A stretch of DNA of 64,000 bases from Liolophura sinensis (lineage: Eukaryota > Mollusca > Polyplacophora > Chitonida > Chitonidae), in assembly GCF_032854445.1 (NCBI RefSeq), contig NC_088299.1, forward strand, positions 347,001 to 411,000, given 5' to 3'. Positions 53,001-59,000 of the stretch are shown in pieces. The notes below the pieces were generated by a model. The model ran no database searches. It was not told the DNA's origin and saw only the letters and a program-made list of their open reading frames with translations. Numbering within the stretch: position 1 is the first letter of the stretch; every line of letters starts with the position of its first letter. A program made the position numbers and the translations under genes.

Positions 53001-56000
53001 TTGAGGTTTTATGTCGTACTGTGTTTCTCGTGGCGAGGTGGGTCTGTGCCGCCAAAGTGCTGCCACCACTAAAGTATCATCCCAAAGACAGACATGACGC
53101 CTTACCTAGTGACATTATACTGAAACCAGGCCAACCATTCCTGTTTACTTGCTCTAACCTTCAGTGCTCAAATGCCATTTTTTAAGTCTTTGGTATGACC
53201 TGATTTAGAGGCGGACATTTTTGACTATTGGGCAACTGAAGCGGTTCTCTTGCATCAATCAAACCGAATGACACAGTTCACCACTACACAAAAATGTGTA
53301 TTATATCATGCTACCTTGTCATACTGTACACAGTCTTACTCAATAAATACAGCCATATTTTGCAAAAGACAACACGCTTCATGCCATTCTCTGAACTATT
53401 TGTATCACCATGTAATCAAAACACAGATCATGACACTGCGAAGTAAATTTCATGGCACACCCAAAGGGAGTTAACTCACATTCCCAGCCCAGCACATACC
53501 TGACTGGCTCCACCATCAAAGTTCTCCGGCAGAAACTCCAGCTGTTTTACAGACATAACTTTTTTAGGCAGCTCTATGATCCGGAGTATTTGATGAGTGT
53601 CCAGATTCCAGAGATGAACGAAGCGTGACCTTCCTCCAGCCGCTAATGTCCGTCCATCTCTGAGCATACAAGCAGACGTATGGAACTATTTTGTGTGTAT
53701 ATATCATCTACAGCAGAGATAATCATTTATACCACGGTACATGTACCTGTATGTAGGAAATGTACAATTTGAGACTTAATTATGAGATGTTTATGAACTG
53801 ATGAAACATAATATTATGTAACATTAAACAAGGTATGTTACATCTGCAATTTGGAGACAATTTCTGTCTGTGTTCATGTCCAATGGTGCAAGTGGTCTCA
53901 TTACAGGCTCATCTTTGACTCAGACAGATATAAACACACAGTGACAGGAAGACTGACAGCATAAGAAATTTCAAACATATGTTTTTGTTTACAACACATG
54001 CAATTAATCACTCGGAGAAAAAATACGATAAAATGCTTGCATACCCTAACTTTTAAATACATAAAAAGAGTAATGTAATGTAATATGCTAACATGTGCAG
54101 TGATTGGCTGCCTCACTGAACAGGTTACATGTACATGTCTTCATGATAAAGTATGGATTTCTCAAAAATTTCTAACATGAAAAGCATGACATGTGAGCAA
54201 GAAAATCTACTCTTTGTTATTTACGTGATAAACCACCAGCCAGCAAACTCATTGGTCAGATGTGTATCGTTTTTCGGGAGAGCCACGTCAAAGCATGGTC
54301 GATACTGCATACCTTGTGGCAGCAAATTCCCTGTAGTTTGGGGGCTTTCCAGGAGGGGCGTGTAACTGATATTTACAGGTCAAAGTATCAGACTCCCAGG
54401 CAAAGATGGTGTCATCCTTAAAACAGGTGATGATCAAATTGCTCAGGGGGACAAAAAACACCTGGGTGAAAAGAAAACGATCATCAATAAAAACATGGGC
54501 AATGACTACACTGGTTACTGTCTTTCACCTGTTTGGTATGTAAATAATATGCTTTCAAAAGCACATAAAGGCTTTAAGCGATTCTTATGATGTCAACACT
54601 TCAGACGTCAGAAAGAACACTGAAGTGGTCCTATAATCAATCAGAATCAAGCAGAATTTATCAAGTCAAAAATGTTGAACTTATGTCTGCATATTGATTA
54701 TCTCCAAAGAGAAGTGTACCTGTAGATTTATAAAAATAAAACTGTAATTTCCTGTACAGATTAAGAAGTGGCTTCAACAGAGGTGTGGTTTAACTTGAAC
54801 TGAGTGAATGATTAATTAAGAGATATTCAGATATATCGAGTGGGCATAAAAAATGGGCCGTACTCTGACACTCAGTATCTCCGAAATCCTCTTACATCAG
54901 CTTCTAAAAATTTACACACTCAAAAGCCATTATGTCCTAAGTATACAGACCAAATTTCAATTTCATCCTTTAAGATTTCTGTTCATTGGACCAAAATCAA
55001 AAGAGTCTAAAACGCATGTTTCGGACATTTCAAAATGATATTCTACCTTGTTTTACTTGAAAAGGTGATCAATTCCTTGTCTGCCGCAGAGAAAACCATC
55101 TTGATTCAGCAAAACTTGTGCCTATCTGGTAGAAGGGTTTCTCTGACAGGAGAGCCAGACAATTTTCCAGACAACACTTGATTGATGCTTGTCACACAGG
55201 TGCAGCGCGCGCTCTACTCATGACACCTGACAGGTGATGCAATGTGGGTCGCAGGAACATGCTTTTTTGAGGCTATGTTTTCGATTTAACCCTGTGTACA
55301 GACTACTCAAGCTATGACCTTGAAAATTGGTCAGTATATTAACAAAATCATACTATTTGAATGTCTAAAGTTTGAAAGGGTTTGAACAAAGGATAATGGA
55401 GCAATTCAGCATCAAAGCACCGCCCATGTCTTTATATGCCCACCTGATGCCCACATTTTGTTGAGCTTTTTGATACATTTCAACCAATTCTATTCTTTTT
55501 CTGACATATTAATGCCCAACAAGGAATTTCTCAAGGAATGCCCAACACTTACGACTTAGCATACAATCAATGCAACACACATGTGCTCAAGATGCCAGCT
55601 TCCACTCACCTTAACAATACCCACATTTTCATTGATATTGAGTTTACGTTTTCTCTCAAAACGATCAAGATCCCAAAGCTGAGCAGCATCAGAAGATGAG
55701 GTCAGGGCATACCGACCAGAGGCATGAAGAGAAATATGATAAATAGCAGAATCATGTCCCTTCATCCATGCTACCAACTCTTTACTTTCTGGTGAAACGA
55801 AAAATCATAAATTAGAACTAATTAATTCAAGTATAAACAAAAGCTGAATTATACTAGTTTGTTCATGATCCACAGTATTATATCTTTACAAATCACATGA
55901 CTGACTTATCAGAATAGTTTTTATGAAGAGTAAATCTTTAAGCTGTATTCACAAAGTATTTGATAATATCAAGGTGCAATTATTTTGTTATTTTTGAATC

Positions 56001-59000
56001 TGAAATTGCACTGCTCATGTTATTATGATAATTGAATGCCTCTTGACTGCTAAACGAAAATGAAACCTCTCTGTCAGAGCTATTTATTTATCTGTTCATT
56101 TATTTGCTTGGAGTTTTATGCCATACTAAAGAATTTTTGACACAAATTCACACATACATCATTTCACAGAAGAATAGCAGGCAAAGCCCAGGGGAAACCT
56201 GTGACCATTTAACAGCTCGAGTCCTACCTGTGTCATAACACTTCAGAGAGTAGTCTGACATGCCAGCCAGAAGCTCATTTTTCCTCCTCAGTTTGTATGC
56301 TAATGCTGTACATGGTGAACCAGTTCTTTGTACCAGAGAAAATCTACAACACAACATTAGTTGAGGTTGAAACTGCTGTAATTCTTTAACTTTTTCGCAT
56401 GTTTTCAAGGTAGTAATTTAAACAATTTTGAGGGCATTTTTCTTTAGTCCTGTGAAACCCTGAAATTAGTCGACCCACCCAATGCAGTTTTGTCAAATCA
56501 AATAAAAAATCAATATTTATGCTATGTTAGTCTGTAAACTACAAATAAAAAAATATTATCTTCGCTTGTTCTATTTTAAAAGTTCCATAAAAGCTGAACC
56601 CTCTGCCTATCTTGTTGACCTTGGAGCCCTGGCCGACGACGTCATGCCAGTAACACCTGCCAGGTTTATGCATTGAAAAGCTCTGCACAGTATTGCCGAA
56701 TCCATGCAGTAGGCCTACCCAGTGTGCGCTTTTCCAGAATTAGTCATGGTATAACTTAATCTATAATTACCCCTATGTGTACACCTTTTAATTAGCACCC
56801 TGAAAATCATATTAGTGAAACAGTTTTACGACAAAGTTTTGGAAAGGTACTGAAGTTGTTTTACATCCTTGAAAAGTGTGTACAGCATAGCAACCGAGTA
56901 ATATGATGGCCGATTTTCGCTCACATACTGGCCAGTATAAATGACGTAAACACGCTCAAGGTTGGTTTGTACCCGTGGAAAATTTGGCATGGTGTCACAG
57001 TTCACAGTCTTTAGATTTTTATAACCAAATTGAGCTACACCGTCTGCGATGCGAGGGTCCATGCTGTCGGGGCAAGTGGATTGGGAGTTGTAGTGATGAG
57101 CTGGAAAAGTCTGTTGCTCAACACTGGTGAACATAACAATCAAGCTAATCTTTCATGTTAAATTTTTAAAAAAGAGTATCACCGGCAAACATAAATAAGG
57201 CTTAAATTATACTGAACAAAAACAGTGATTGGTAAGACATCTAAATGCCAATTTAGTTATGGGCATCAAGATATGGCATACTGTGAGGTATCATGCTCTC
57301 GGTGTACACAGTCTGAACAAGTGGGCCGCTCTGTAGCCTCGTAGATGTTGTAGGGCAAAGGCTAGCTGCTCTGTATAGTTCGTGTCACAGCCTGCTGTTT
57401 CAGACAAGCAAGTAACTAAACAACTTTTGCATTCTGGGAGTGAAAATCCTGACTTCTTTAGTTTTTCATTTGGCTTTTGAGGGATATAAGCCTTTTCTTT
57501 TAGTATAGGCATGCTAGAATAAGCAAGTGTCATACAGGTAAGAATATGATTGATCGAGTCCTCTGTAATCAAAGGCTGTTTACGATCGCAATCACAAGCA
57601 ACACTTGGGCGTGGAATAATCTCGAAATTAGTTGTAAAAGTAAAGTGATTGTCTACTGTGATCTCTGTTGTACACAGAGCCATCACGCCTGCCAGCGAAT
57701 GTACCGCCTTGACGTCAGAAGTTCAAAGATGGCCTTATCATAGTGAGATAGATTTTCTGACATTTGATAACCAAATTCTACCATTTTTACTCCCTTTTCA
57801 ATGTTTTAAACAATATAAATGGGTTAAGGGGACATTAAACTACCTATATGCAGTTTGGAAGGCCCAGCATTGGGGTTCTATTTTAAGCTTGCTCTTTCAT
57901 ATGTGAAATGGATGAGGAATTAGTGTTCGTAAACCAATATGCGGTCTAAATATACTTTCATGCTAAGAGACAAGGAAACAGAGAGATTGTCAATTACAGA
58001 GTCCAATGTCAGGATTGAACCTGGACTCTCGCTTAAGAGCGCTGACACAAGTTAGGAGAGTGCAACAGCATCTAGAACCAAATTATAATCTCTGACTGTT
58101 GAATATTATCTTTCAATGACATCACGCTAATCATTTCAAGCAAAAGGGTGAACTGAAATCAAAGTTGTGTTTAACTTTATCAAGTGTGTTAAATTTGTAT
58201 GTTACTTAGACACCTTTTTCCAGATTAGTAAATTCCTGCATTGAAACATTACAACCAAACCTTGCTGAAACTTGATAAAAAATTAAGCTAGCAATCTGTA
58301 CCTGTTTCTGCTAAGATCAAAAACAAAAATGTTTCCCTGGTGATCCCCAGCAATAAAAGTTTCTCCTGTTGAGTCAAAGTCAGCCTGCAGAAACCTGATG
58401 TTTCTTGCTGATAAAGGGAGAGCACTGGAGATATTGTGTGTGATGCTCACCATCAACCTGTGAACAGATTCAAAATTATTATAAATACAAATTATTACTG
58501 GAGTTTGAATAGACAAAATTTGACTTATTTATTTATCTGATGGATCATCATCAGAGCTTTTAACACCATGCATACGGATTTTTAACTTAAATGACAGTGG
58601 GCAGATTTATGGGTGGAAGACTAGAAAAGATTAGACATTCAGGAGGTACCTGACAAACCTGTGGACATAAGGTGAAAAGTGTGAGGGTGGGATTCGAACA
58701 CCTGACCTCAACGCTTGAGGAAATGACAGTCGATGTGAGCCAGCATCTGCGCCAGCCAAGTGATGAACATAAAAATATTATTATTTGATAATGTCATTGC
58801 TATTTTATAATGCACAGGCGTTCAAAAATAAAATATTTCTTTTCATAAGGTACAGATCAGTTTCGAAGACTGAAGAAATTGAACAAAGTCTGACACACTG
58901 CATCTTATTTGCACAAGACAAAATTCTTAATGACAAGCCAAGGCTGAGCTAGCCAGAAGATGATTTAAATATAACAACCACATAAATTCTTGAATTATGA

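Noticed and set aside
52851-53069. 72-codon - strand frame as an exon
   Set aside because: The flanking exons 6 and 7 already join in phase 0, and the frame has no family match.
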